DNA of 64,000 bases from Allolobophora icterica (taxonomy: Eukaryota > Annelida > Clitellata > Crassiclitellata > Lumbricidae): NCBI GenBank assembly GCA_963556255.1, contig OY744615.1:7417858-7481857 (forward strand), in the 5' to 3' direction. This document shows positions 23,901-34,246 of the stretch, piece by piece. Each line of letters opens with the position of its first letter. Positions within the stretch are counted from its first letter, which is position 1. Under the pieces are notes generated by a model. The model saw nothing but the letters and a program-made list of their open reading frames with translations. It made no database searches and had not been told where the DNA came from. A program made the position numbers and the translations under genes.

Positions 23901-24239
23901 CTGGTCCTTCAAACCTTGAAAGCACCAAAGTGAGGCCGAGCCATTGAAAGAAGTTTCTGACCTCTAGATCCCATGCTCAACGTCCCTGCATAGTAAGTCT
24001 TCGGTGAGGTTCGAGCCCATACTAACCACGTTTCAGGCAGAGTGCTCTCACAAATCGGCTACCATGCTCAATGATACGAGTTATGAATAGAGTCCACTGG
24101 TGCCATAATGCTTCATTCGACAGTACTTTACCCAACAATTTGGAATATGCAACAAATATCCTTCAGTTTGTCATGAAATTTTCAACTCTTTCTTCAGGAA
24201 AGCTATAGACTTCAACCCTGACTCCTTTTCCAAAGACAA

Positions 24240-24660
24240 AAAACGGATTGTCTTATCATCATCATCATCGTCGTCATCGTCATAATCAATTAACGTCATC
24301 ATAATCATCACCTTCATCACAATCATCAACATTATGGCCATCCATCATCATCTATATCAGCATGATCCATGCAATCATCTATATCATCATCATCCATGTC
24401 ATAATTCATATCATCATCCATCGTCATCATCTCCCGTGTCATCATCCACATAATCATCCTCATCATCATGATCAACATCATCCGCATGATCATCATTATC
24501 CAGATCATCAATGATGCCACCCACCTAATTGTCATCATCATCATCATCATTATCATCATCATCATCAACAACATCATCATCATCATCATCATCATCATCG
24601 TCTCCACCATCAGCATCGTCCATATTATAACTGTCATCATCCGTATCATTATCCATATCA
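24240..24660. repeat. Diverged copy of the ATC-rich segment
   Basis: 24308-24510 repeats 23536-23846 almost word for word (ACATTATGGCCATCCATCAT, CATGATCCATGCAATCATCT) but without the triplet expansion. It is followed by further CATCAT runs to 24660. This is a tandem duplication of about 770 bp period. Confidence 0.85.
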
Positions 24661-24687
24661 ACAAATCCATATCATTGTCATCCATGC

Positions 24688-27220
24688 AGGACAATTCGGC
24701 GCGGACAATTCGGCGCGGACAATTCGGCGCGGACATTTCAGCGCGGACAATTCGGCGCAGGACAATTCGGCGCGGTAAACCAAAATATAAAATGCTAACT
24801 GCTTCCTTAAGCCACCATAGAAATAAACAGCAATAAACAGCAATATTAAAAGTGAAGTATAATAGCTGATGATCAAGTTTATCATAATATAATTATCAAT
24901 TCGGGGCGGACAATTCGGCGCGGACAATTCGGCGCGGACATTTCAGCGCGGACAATTCGGCGCAGGACAATTCGGCGCGGTAAACCAAAATATAAAATGC
25001 TAACTGCTTCCTTAAGCCACCATAGAAATAAACAGCAATAAACAGCAATATTAAAAGTGAAGTATAATAGCTGATGATCAAGTTTATCATAATATTTAAA
25101 TAATATTTAATTTCGAGTTTTAGTGGAATATAGACACTCTAATATGGAATCAAAAAGTTACTAATCAAATACAACTAAATGTTAATACAAAAACAATTCG
25201 GATAATCCTGTCCGAAATTGTATGAATTGCCTATAGACACTCTAATATGAAATCCAAGAGTTACTAATCTAACACATCATCATCAGTTCCTGACGCCAGC
25301 CATTAGGCGGCGATGGGTACGAATAAATGATCTCCATTGTCCTCGGTCATTTGTCAAGTCTATTGCCCCCTTCATGTTAGTCCAAGTGATGTTATGTCAT
25401 CATTTCTTATTTTCTGCATATATTATCTATCCAGCGTAGTCTTGGTCTGCATATATTATCTATCCAGCGTAGTCTTGGTCTGCCTTTGTGTCTTTTTCCT
25501 TCGAATCTTGCATGTAGTGCACTGTGTGGGATTCGGTCAACTGGCATTCTCTCTACATGTCCAAACCATCGGAGTCTTCGTTGAACGACTTCGTCTAGCA
25601 GAGATGTTTTGATGCCTAATGATTGTCTTATGTCATCATTTCTTATTTTCTGCAGTTGAAGATAATGAACACCTTCTTCGAACAAAAAAACCCACAAAGG
25701 AAATCGACATGGACATCACCCGATGGAAAGACACATAACCTGATTGACTGTATCATAATAAACAAAAGATGGAGCTCAAATGTGACAAACTGTAGATCAT
25801 TCGATGCGCAAATAGGGTTCGATCACAAGCTAGTAATAGCCAACTTGAAAATGAGATTAAGGAGAGGAATCCGACCAACAGAGAACATCAAGTATGATAC
25901 CAAGAAACTGACAGATAAAGACATCCGACAAATGTACGAAGACGAATTAGTGAGAAACATACAGATCACCGACGAACAAAGTATAGGACCTAGTGGAAGA
26001 AGGAAGAAATATAGCCAAACAACAAGCATGCACTGGAGACTGGAAACAGTTTAACTGGCTCACTAGGGAAATCAGAAGGAAACTACAAAGAGACAAAAAC
26101 AACTGGATGGAACAACAATGCAAGGAAGCTTTCAAGATAAATAGAATGCAAGAGGTATATAACAAGATAAAACTGCTGAGTGGACAATTTGAGCTCAAAG
26201 TGGCATCAATCAAAGACGCAAATGGTAAAGTACTGGAAGACGATGCAAGCATACAGAAACGATGGAAGGAACACTTCGAACAGCTACTAAACGTCGACAC
26301 ACATAACGATCCCACCGTTCTCACAGAGTTGTCCATAAATAACACAGAAGAAAAGATGCCAACATTTCTACAGGAAGAGGTAAGAGATGCTATCAACAGA
26401 ATGAAAAAGGATAAAGCACCAGGCATAGATGGAATCACTATAGAACTACTTCAAGGAGGAGGAGAAACAGTTATTAACGCTATGCAAACCTTGTTACAAA
26501 GATTCAGCAAGAACGAGAAATACCAGAAGACTGGGCAAAATCGACAATTGTCCCTATATACAAAAGAAAAGGAGAACCACAAGAATGCAAAAATTACAGA
26601 GGCATTAGCTTACAGAGCATTCCAGGAAAAGTCTTCACCAAAATGATACAAAACAGAATGAAACAGTGTGTTGAAAGAGCACATGGAGAAGAACAAGCCG
26701 GGTTCAGACCAGGAAGAAGCACAATTGATCAACTAAATTCACAATGAGACAGATACTTGAAAAAAAACATAGAACACAACCAGAAACTCTTCATCAACTT
26801 CATAGACTTCAAATAAGCAATCTAACACAACTAAATGTTAATACCAAAAAAAACAGTTGAAAAATCCTGTCCGAAATATTTTGAATGTAACTAAATCGTT
26901 AATCCATTAAATTTATGTTGTGACTGCATCCCCGTAAATATTCAATTGATGTTCGATTTTCAGATGTGCCCCAATAAATCGACGACAGCTACTCAACCCG
27001 CATTGATCAATTTGATTAATTAAATCAAGTGTTTCAACTAATCCAACTTCAGATGTGCGATATACCTCTATAATATAATTATACAAATGATATTTTTATA
27101 TTATATAAATTTTCCGTGATAATATTTTATATTATATAAATTTCCTGCGACGAATTGTCCCGCGACGAATTGTCCCACGCCGAATTGTCCCACGCCGAAT
27201 TGTCCGCGCCGAATTGTCCT
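24688..27220. mobile_element. Element with inverted subterminal GGACAATTCGGCGCGG repeats
   Basis: The left end has five copies of GGACAATTCGGCGCGG-like units (24688-24780), with a second cluster at 24897-24985 from a 205-bp internal tandem duplication. The right end (27150-27220, stragglers to 27270) has the same unit inverted. Terminal AGGACAATTC and GAATTGTCCT are mirror images. No clear TSD was found. Without the LINE at 25277-26818 the element is about 1 kb and non-coding. The superfamily is unknown. Confidence 0.75.
25277..26818 (-). mobile_element. LINE copy with internal inversion (twin-priming-like)
   Basis: The 11-bp AATCTAACACA occurs at 25266-25276 and 26819-26829, bounding the insert. 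The left part (25277-25690) is minus-strand LINE C-terminus: LQKIRNDDIRQSLGI, then RRLRWFGHVERMP, then GRPRLRWIDNI. The right part (about 25655-26818) is plus-strand endonuclease end and RT start: STWTSPDGKTHNLIDCIIIN, FDHKLVIANLKMRLRR, WKEHFEQLLN, KAPGIDGITIELL, then EEQAGFRPGRSTIDQL and FINFIDFK. One insert with a single TSD but opposed halves fits a 5' inversion at integration. Frameshifts make it dead. Confidence 0.85.
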
Positions 27221-27270
27221 GCTAGAGAGATTTTCCAAGTTTCCGCGACGAATTGTCCGGCGACGAACTG

Positions 27271-27747
27271 TCCGGTTACCGTCAAAAATAGTGAAATAAT
27301 TTCAATGATTACTTTATAAATGATGGTTCAACACTGGTTTCTGCAACTACAGAAAAAAATTTCGTTTAATAAATTCTGAAGCAACCTCTGCTCATCCTCA
27401 TTTGCAATAACTATGACCTCCCCGAAGGATATTGTTGAAATCTCCAAGCAACTTCGATTATCAAACATTAGTGGAATAGATAATATTAAACCACATTATA
27501 GCAAAGGACACTATCCAGGCTGCAGCCCCTCTGCTGTCTGAATTATAAATAGTTCCTTTAGAGACTGTAATGGATAACACTGACGTGAAGAGCAGTAGGT
27601 ACCAAGATCGAATCCCGTAGACCCCGTAAGGTTAATTCAGCCTTCCACTCGCTAGGTGTCGGCGGTGGTTAAATGAATAGTAGGCCGTGATTGGCGCCCT
27701 GTCGGCTGCTGTATTATAATATACTGATATAATCTTTTCCTTTAACT
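27271..27747. other. No recognisable gene
   Basis: Unique AT-rich sequence, intergenic between the SLC5 copies. Nothing was identified. Confidence 0.35.
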
Positions 27748-27992
27748 AAGGTCCTGCAAACGCACTGAGCTGTACAGTGAACATACATACTACATAGGCC
27801 TATAGTAGCAACGGCAGCCACACAGGGCGCCTTACATACATGTATTATAACAATTATATTCAACTCCCGTAAAACTGTTATCATGTGCTTCTACTGTATA
27901 CATGTATGTAAGGCGCCCTGCTTGGCTGCCGTTTCTACTATATGTAGGCCTATGTTCACTGTACAGCGCAGTGCGGTTAGCAGGCGCTTAAA
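27748..27992. repeat. Inverted repeat, ~96-bp arms, ~52-bp spacer
   Basis: The left arm holds GCTGTACAGTGAACAT and GGGCGCCTTACATACATGTA; the right arm has their reverse complements in mirrored order. The arms differ by small indels. No TSD was read. Confidence 0.85.
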
Positions 27993-28003
27993 TAAAGAAA
28001 ATA

Positions 28004-28084
<81 letters not shown>
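28004..28084. repeat. (ATT)n microsatellite
   Basis: About 26 ATT triplets. Confidence 0.97.
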
Positions 28085-28139
28085 CAATGGAGTCGCTCCG
28101 ATTAATATAAAAGGTCAGTCCTCGGTTCAAATCTGGCAC

Positions 28140-28262
28140 TAATCGTAATCGTAATCGTAATCGTAATCTCCAATTTTCTAAAGCGCAAAGCACCAGCTTA
28201 TTCACGAGCGCTGCGACGTATCCGAGTGGTTGTCCAGAAATCGATGTCCGTTGGTGGTCACT
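28140..28262 (-). mobile_element. LINE 3' end with (GATTAC)n tail (minus)
   Basis: The minus strand matches the last 120 bases of the LINE at 5345-6100 (ATTTCTGGACAACC, GAATAAGCTGGTGCTTTGCG) and ends in four GATTAC repeats. It is severely 5'-truncated. Confidence 0.85.
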
Positions 28263-28264
28263 AA

Positions 28265-29770
28265 ATGTAAAATTAATAATAGACCTATTTAGGTTTTTCC
28301 ATACTTCACTAGGAATCTTTTTTGATCTGTCGAAAGCATTGGACACTGTACATCATCAGATTTTCCTAAAAAAGTTAGAACATTACGCATTAGGAGTATA
28401 ATACAGTGGTTTTCCAAATACCTAAATTTCAGGTCTCAGTATGTTTACTTTGATAGATGTAGTTCTGACAGGTCCGCAAAGGTTCACCAGTCACTCTGTT
28501 ACAGAGTAAAGCAGGGAGGCGACCTGACCGACGTCTCTCATGAGCGTAGACTCGGATCCGACCTGGGCTGGTGAACCAAAGTCCTCCGTGCCCACCTTCA
28601 CGTGGTGCGGACTGTTGGTACCCTTCCAAAGGAAGGGGAACGAACGGGCACGGCAGGCAAAACCAGGGGAAGGCAATGGCAAACCACCCCTGTTAACATG
28701 CCAAGAAAATCGTCATGAGACACACCAAACCACGCCGATGGTCGCTGATGGTGGGACTCCCAGGCCGGAGCGCTGATGGTGGGACTCCCAGGCCGGAGCG
28801 CGACTCAAGGGCTACTGGCGAAGTAGCAAGACGGCAATGGAGACTGTGTATCATGACGATCGCTAGGGCTCCTAGAGCCGACAGCACAAGAAGAGAAGAA
28901 GAGAGTTCTGACAGAAGGGCCATTAGTTGTCGTGAACGCCAGGGTTCTATATTAGGACCTCTATAACTGTTCCTAATACATATAAATGATTTATCAGAGA
29001 CCTCTGATCAGTTTCACTTTGTTTTGTTTGCCGATGGTACTAATGTATTCATGTCTGACAAATCAATTACCTCTCTCATTGAGCGAGCAAATCGTGAACT
29101 GAAAATAATAGCTTCATGGTTTATAGCGAACAAGCTTTCCTTTAACTTAAATAAAACCAGCTGCATCTTGTTTCGTTCGCATCGTAAATTTATTTCAATG
29201 TCGAATCTAAACTTGATATTGATGGCAAGGAAATTGTGCAGACAACGTCATCGAAGTTCCTTGGTGTATGCATAGACCAGCAGTTAACCTGGCGTGAGCA
29301 TATAGCACACATATCTAAGAAAATTTCCAAAAATATTAACATACTGTTACGTATCCGTCTCTGTTTACATAAGTACACCGTACAAATAAGGATTGTATTA
29401 TACTCTAATATTCCCCTATTTTGTCATACTGCAGTATATCTTTGGGATGTAATTATGCTTCTCGTCTTAAGACCTTGAAAACTCTCAGAAACGCCCGCTG
29501 CCCATTGTTCATATGCCACCATGGTGTGTTGCACCAAGTTATTCAATGAATATAATATATGACGCCAAGAGAACATTACTAGGTATCAGATTGGTTTATT
29601 CGTGTATTGTTATCACTATAAACAGCTACCATTAAGTTTTGATAACTACTTCTGTTAAGGTACATCAGTACACAGCGACAATATAAGATCTTCACGGAGT
29701 TATCGAAGTCATGCAGCTGGTACAAAGGTCATGCAATTTTCAATAAAAAGCTCTCCTGCCCAATGCTTTT
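28265..29770 (+). mobile_element. LINE RT to C-terminus (plus), interrupted by a SINE-like insert
   Basis: Plus-strand blocks in order: FDLSKALDTVHHQIFLKKLE; then, after the insert, a GSILGPL-like block and YINDLS; FADGTNVFMSD at the RT active site, with Gly replacing the second Asp; NKLSFNLNKTSCILFRS; then KFLGVCIDQQLTWREHI. The C-terminal region runs to about 29770. Frame changes and the active-site loss make it dead. Confidence 0.85.
28472..28903. mobile_element. SINE-like insertion with 11-bp TSD
   Basis: AGTTCTGACAG flanks the insert at 28461-28471 and 28904-28914. The insert contains GGCAATGGCAAACCACC and two tandem copies of a 28-bp GATGGTGGGACTCCCAGG unit, and ends in AAGAAGAGAAGAAGAG. 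Length, TSD size and purine tail fit a LINE-mobilised SINE. No clear pol III head was identified. Confidence 0.65.
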
Positions 29771-29773
29771 GAA

Positions 29774-30087
29774 CAGGGTTTTCGAATGTGGTCAGCGGAA
29801 AAAGAGGGGTCCACGAAGGATATGACTGGGGTCCACGAGAGCGTTCTGAAGATATTATTTAACAATGCATGTTTTTTTAAATGACTCTGTTCCATAATTA
29901 TTTTAGGGGGTTAACTTAATAACAATTTCTCACTGTTACTTTTTATATTTCAATAGTCCTCACCGTCATAAGCAAGCTCATATTGTGAAAATAGTCAGCA
30001 TGTTATTTTTAAATTTATCTGTTAATTTGAGTTTTTAAATACTTACATGTAAGTCCGCGAGTTATGCCTAGATAAAATAAGGGTATA
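29774..30087. mobile_element. hAT-type element, short copy of the 4230 family
   Basis: The left part CAGGGTTTTCGAATGTGGTC, then GGGGTCCACGAAGGATATG, and the right part (GTCCGCGAGTTATGCCTAGA) match the two ends of the element at 4230-8217 with the middle deleted. The right terminus is lost into a TATA run. Confidence 0.7.
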
Positions 30088-30434
30088 TATATATTGCATA
30101 TATTACACAATTGCATATCTATCTATATAAAATCCATATAGTCTGTGTCTGTCGTAGGACGCTACGTCACAAACGGCTTCTGTTCTATTGTGAAACCGTC
30201 TTGACGACGGCGGTCTTGACGACGGTCTTGACGACGGCGATCAGCGCATTTTAACCAAAGACGCATATAGGCCTATATACACTGCCATCACGTCATAATA
30301 TGACGGGTTAATACTCTAGTATATAACCGTTTCCACCTTCTGACATCGAATAAATGTAGATGTTGCTGTCACGAGAGCCACACGCAAGCATCTTTCCATC
30401 GGGTGAGAATTCAGCGCATTCGATTCTTATATTA
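30088..30434. other. No gene; TATA run and TTGACGACGG repeats
   Basis: A short TA run is followed by TCTATATAAAATCCATATAG and three GTCTTGACGACGG repeats. It could be a terminus of another element; not assignable. Confidence 0.35.
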
Positions 30435-32710
30435 TGGTCCACAAAAATAAAGTTTAAGCTAGAAACCAGGCCACCCTCTCAGTTTTTTAGACCTGTCAAT
30501 AGTATTATTGAGGCAAAATTTCAGCTTCTTATTCCAACTGGAAGATGGTGCTCAATGACAAATAAATATTACCATATAGTAGTATTTGCTGTAAATCTCG
30601 ATGCCGTATAACTTGGCCAACATTTATCATGGAGATGAGCTTGAAATAGTTTCTATTGTGTTATCAGACTTACTTACTTACTGGTACTTGAAACAAAAAA
30701 GTGTACAGTTCTTGTTGAAGGTCATGGTGCCTACTTCCTGTGTTTTGGGCTGACATGTTTTCAGAAGTGAAGTTTTACATTACAATTGCTGCAGCGCTTG
30801 GCTGTGATCCTTCTGCCCTGCTACTTTCGCGTAACAGAGTGCGTAAGAAAGCCAGGATAGAGCATGCTGAAGCTGTAAGATCTGAATTTGTACCAGAATA
30901 GCCACTAGTACTACACTGGGTTGGGTAAACCCTGCCTAAGATCTTTGAAGCAGGAAATGTCGACTGCCTGCCAGTGCTGGTTTCAGGTGATGGACACTGA
31001 TGGTGTGAATAAGCTGCTCTTTGTGCCCAAATTAGCCTTTGGGACAAGATGCAGTGAATTCATGGTCGTTCGTATTCTTCTGAAGTTGTGAAAACTCACA
31101 GTTGAAAATGTTCAAGCCTTGAGCTTTGATACAATGTCTGTCAACACTGGGCATTTCAACGGATTGTGTGTTCTACTGGAAGACAAATAAGCTGAGAGCT
31201 CTTGTGGTTGGCCTGCCGTCATCATGTAATGGAAGTGATTTTAGCCAAAGTATTCACCTTGTGCTGCAGTCCTCCTGTTCTCCATAAATTCCAATCTTCA
31301 AGAGATTTAAAGCTGCTGTGAAGGTGTGACACGTTTCAACTTCAGAGGACTGGAAGTCATATCCGGCACTGCAGCCCCCCCCCCCCCCCCGTGAAACAGC
31401 GTCAGTTTTCTCAAGGAGATTGCTGAAAGAAAGTCAGATTCAGAGATCAGAGACAACTACCAATAGCTCATTGAGCTGATAGTGGTTGTCCTTGGAAGTC
31501 AGTCTTCAATAATTCACTGGAGAGCCCTGGGCCAATTCAACATGCACATTGGATGGCCAAGTTACTGTATGCAATCAAAATCTACCTTTTTCGCGATCAG
31601 ATTCATTGATTTTTGAAGTTTGGAGCCCTCTTTTAAGCAAAGGCATGGACAAAGGCCCCACTTGCTGCTGAAGCTCCAGAACAAGATCTGTCACTTTGGA
31701 TTGGTCTAGGACAATATGAGTCTACTGACTGTGAGGTTAGCGTTGCTACCAGGAAGGTCCTAGAAAACCACTGGTACCTTTTAGACGAGGCTGTAGGTCT
31801 GGCACTGTTCTCAGACCAACTTCCTGTAACAGATAAAGTGAAGATTAGCGACAGAATGACTGCAAGACTAGCTTCCTGTAAGAGATAAAACGAAGATTTT
31901 CGACAGAATGACTGCAAAGCCCGGCGAAAGGAGGTGAGAAGTGATGCTAAGGTGCTGAAGGAGGTTTTTTGGGTGATTTTACAACCCAGTGAGCAGTGAC
32001 ACTACTGTCACACCTGAAGATGAGTGATTTTGTGTTACACTTCAACCAGAGAAATGGATCGAGAATGAGGATTATAAGCAAGATAGAGAGATAATTCAGC
32101 AGTTGAGAGTGGCGAACAACACGGCTGAGAGGGTGTGAAGTTGTTCGAGGAATTCTACTGACTCGTCACCAATGATGAAGAAGAAAAGCAGTTTCTTCTC
32201 CAAGTGGTCGAGGCAAATATGAAAGCTGTTCTCACTCACACAACAAAGAAGTCTGCTGTTGACGCAGTGCTTGCAAAGCCTTGCAGTTTCTAGAGTAAAT
32301 TACTGTACATAACGGGTTTTGAAATTATAAAACAAGAACAATCGACATTCGATATTCATGGACTGGACGATGTTTTTTGACATTTCTAGACATTTCCTAT
32401 TCATTAAGCCTCCTGAAATTTTACAGTTCTATCTGTCTAACTGTTCTTGTATTAAATATGTTGTTAAATTACAGTAACATTTGTTCTATCTTGAAATAAA
32501 ATGCATTTTTGTATGCTCAACACACTAATTTGTGCAATTAATGTCTATTTATCGGTATATGACAAAGTAACATAGTCCGTGAGCATCGTCTTCCAGTTGG
32601 AATCAGAAGCTGAAATTTTGTCTCGATAATACTGTTGATAGGTCTAAAAAACTGAGAGGGTGGCCTGGTTTCTAGCTTGAACTTTATTTTTCCCATGCAT
32701 CTGTGGACCA
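30435..32710 (+). mobile_element. DNA transposon with ~125-bp TIRs and dead transposase
   Basis: 30435-30560 is the reverse complement of about 32575-32710 (TGGTCCACA at the tip; AGCTAGAAACCAGGCCACCC within; TTCCAACTGGAAGA at the inner side). The interior carries a transposase relic on the plus strand. TSDs were not identified, partly because the right tip abuts a TA microsatellite. Confidence 0.75.
31080..31960 (+). pseudogene. Decayed transposase of the 30435-32710 element
   Basis: Across shifting plus frames one reads SFDTMSVNTGHFNGLCVLLE, LLWLACRHHVMEVILAKVF and, later, SLESPGPIQHAHWMAKLLY followed by AIKIYLFRDQIH. I recognise these as blocks of a transposase-like protein family common in invertebrate genomes (D-T-.-.-N-T-G and CRHH motifs), but cannot name its superfamily with confidence. 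Many stops and frameshifts show it is dead. Flanking long TIRs support the assignment to the same element. Confidence 0.6.
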
Positions 32711-32712
32711 CC

Positions 32713-32713
<1 letters not shown>

Positions 32714-32780
<67 letters not shown>
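32714..32780. repeat. (TA)n microsatellite
   Basis: About 33 TA units directly beside the right TIR of the preceding element. Confidence 0.97.
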
Positions 32781-32783
<3 letters not shown>

Positions 32784-32876
32784 TAAACAACAAATATCTC
32801 CCCATATCTCTCCTGGAGGCCTACCATTTTCGGGTGGGGTCTCTTGGCTGATCACCGATGCAAAACTGTTATGCGT
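32781..32876. repeat. 96-bp direct repeat, copy 1
   Basis: CATTAAACAACAAATATCTC through GTTATGCGT is repeated with few changes at 34342-34437. Here it is bounded on both sides by TA runs. Confidence 0.9.
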
Positions 32877-32884
32877 ATATATAT

Positions 32885-33810
32885 ATATATCAAATCAAAT
32901 CAATCAAATCAAATCATTTTATTGCTTCCATCAAAACAAAACAAAACAAAAACATGTTATGTAACAAACTATAAGTAGTCGGATTGTGGTTCTGTCTCAG
33001 ATAGAGCAAAAGGTGGCCCTAAAGGGAGGTAACTCCCGCTAAGCAGGGACACCTACTAGTGTTGTACATAACTTAAGTGACTGTCAAGTCATGGTAAGCC
33101 AGAGGGAGTAGATAGTTGAGGTCTGGTGTGGAAACATGAGAGAAAGCAAAATAAATCATTGTTAAACTTAACTAATCATTTATATATACTTAACTAAACG
33201 TCAACAAAAGAAACAAAGAAACAGAAAATAGGACTATCAGTCCTATAAGAAAAGAATAAGTAGGAGATAAAATGAATGAATGGGGAGAAGAGCAGCACGT
33301 AACCCGGCGCGGCGCGCCCACCGAGCAGCATTGGCCAAACCCTGTGGTCGTTCCAAGGTCCGTTAACAACCATTCAAGATAAATGATTTCAGACGAGATT
33401 TGAATAAGTTTATATTTGGAGAGTGACGGATATCGGGAGGTATAGTTTCCCATACTTTGGGCCCATACGCCTTTAAACTAAATAGTCGTGAGTTGGTACG
33501 AGCCTTGACTGGTCTGAGGGCAGCGGCGTTCCTAGTGTGATGGGTGTGGATCCGAGATCCTGGGATAAAATAGTCACAGAATGAGGAGGGAAGGTTATTG
33601 TGTTCAAACCGATAGAAAAATTTACCAATTTGTGTTAGCCTAAGTTGACTTATATTTAATAGTCTAAGTCTGCTGAAGATTGGGGCAGTATGGGTCCCAA
33701 AAGGCACTCCTGCCACCATCCGAACTGCCTTTTTTTGAAGAATTATTAATTTATTCAATCTAGATTCGTACGTGGAGGCCCAAATAATATTGCAATAATT
33801 TAGATACGGT

Positions 33811-33815
<5 letters not shown>
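32885..33815 (-). mobile_element. LINE C-terminal part with ATCAAATCAA tail (minus)
   Basis: The minus strand reads YLNYCNIIWASTYESRLNKL, ILQKKAVRMVAGVPF, FYRFEHNNLPSSFCDYF and KAYGPKVWETIPPDIR, ending NLFKSRLKSFILNG at 33363. This is a typical CR1/jockey-like C-terminus and the frame is open for about 130 codons, so it is among the younger LINE copies. The 3' tail is TTGATTTGATT-like at 32890-32920. It is 5'-truncated at a TA run (33818-33847). Confidence 0.85.
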
Positions 33816-33851
<36 letters not shown>

Positions 33852-33933
33852 GCAGAAGAAGGATTCTTTAATCAGAAGGCTACAATGTCTAGAAACGTTC
33901 TAACGGTATTATACTGTGTGCAGTTACTAGACA

Positions 33934-33939
33934 TTTATT
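33934..33939 (-). promoter_or_regulatory. AATAAA polyadenylation signal of SLC5 gene A
   Basis: It lies 174 bases past the gene A stop on the minus strand and is conserved with the duplicate at 23391. Confidence 0.55.
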
Positions 33940-34112
33940 TCATTGGACGGTTTGTTGTCGAGTCTAAGCTCGTATGTTGTAAGAAGATGCGGTTCATGGG
34001 TCGTCTTTGTTGTGTAAATCATTTTCCGTTTCTTTCTTTTGGTTAATTTTGGTATTCGATATTCAGTATTCTTTACAGACGTCATTTTCCCATCTCTAAG
34101 AAAACCAGAATA

Positions 34113-34246
34113 TTATGTTCGTGGATCGTCTATCTTGAGTAAAACGTTTTCGGTGTCATTCCTTACGTCGCTTTTGATTTCCTTCTGAAACCGGTCTTCA
34201 CTTTTCTTTAGATACTTCATTTCCACGTCCTTAAGAAAACCATCTT
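34113..34246 (-). CDS. Gene A last exon (charged C-terminal tail)
   Basis: With the acceptor GGACCAG (ending at 34247) the phase fits and the exon encodes a charged cytosolic tail with FLKDVEMKYLKK and DTENVLLKIDDPRT, stopping at TAA (34115-34113). A better pyrimidine-rich acceptor, TTTGTTTCAG, lies 16 bases upstream but would put the tail out of frame and stop after about a dozen residues. Transcript data are needed to choose. Weaker repeats of this exon follow at 33.96-34.10 kb and 23.4-23.9 kb. Confidence 0.6.
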
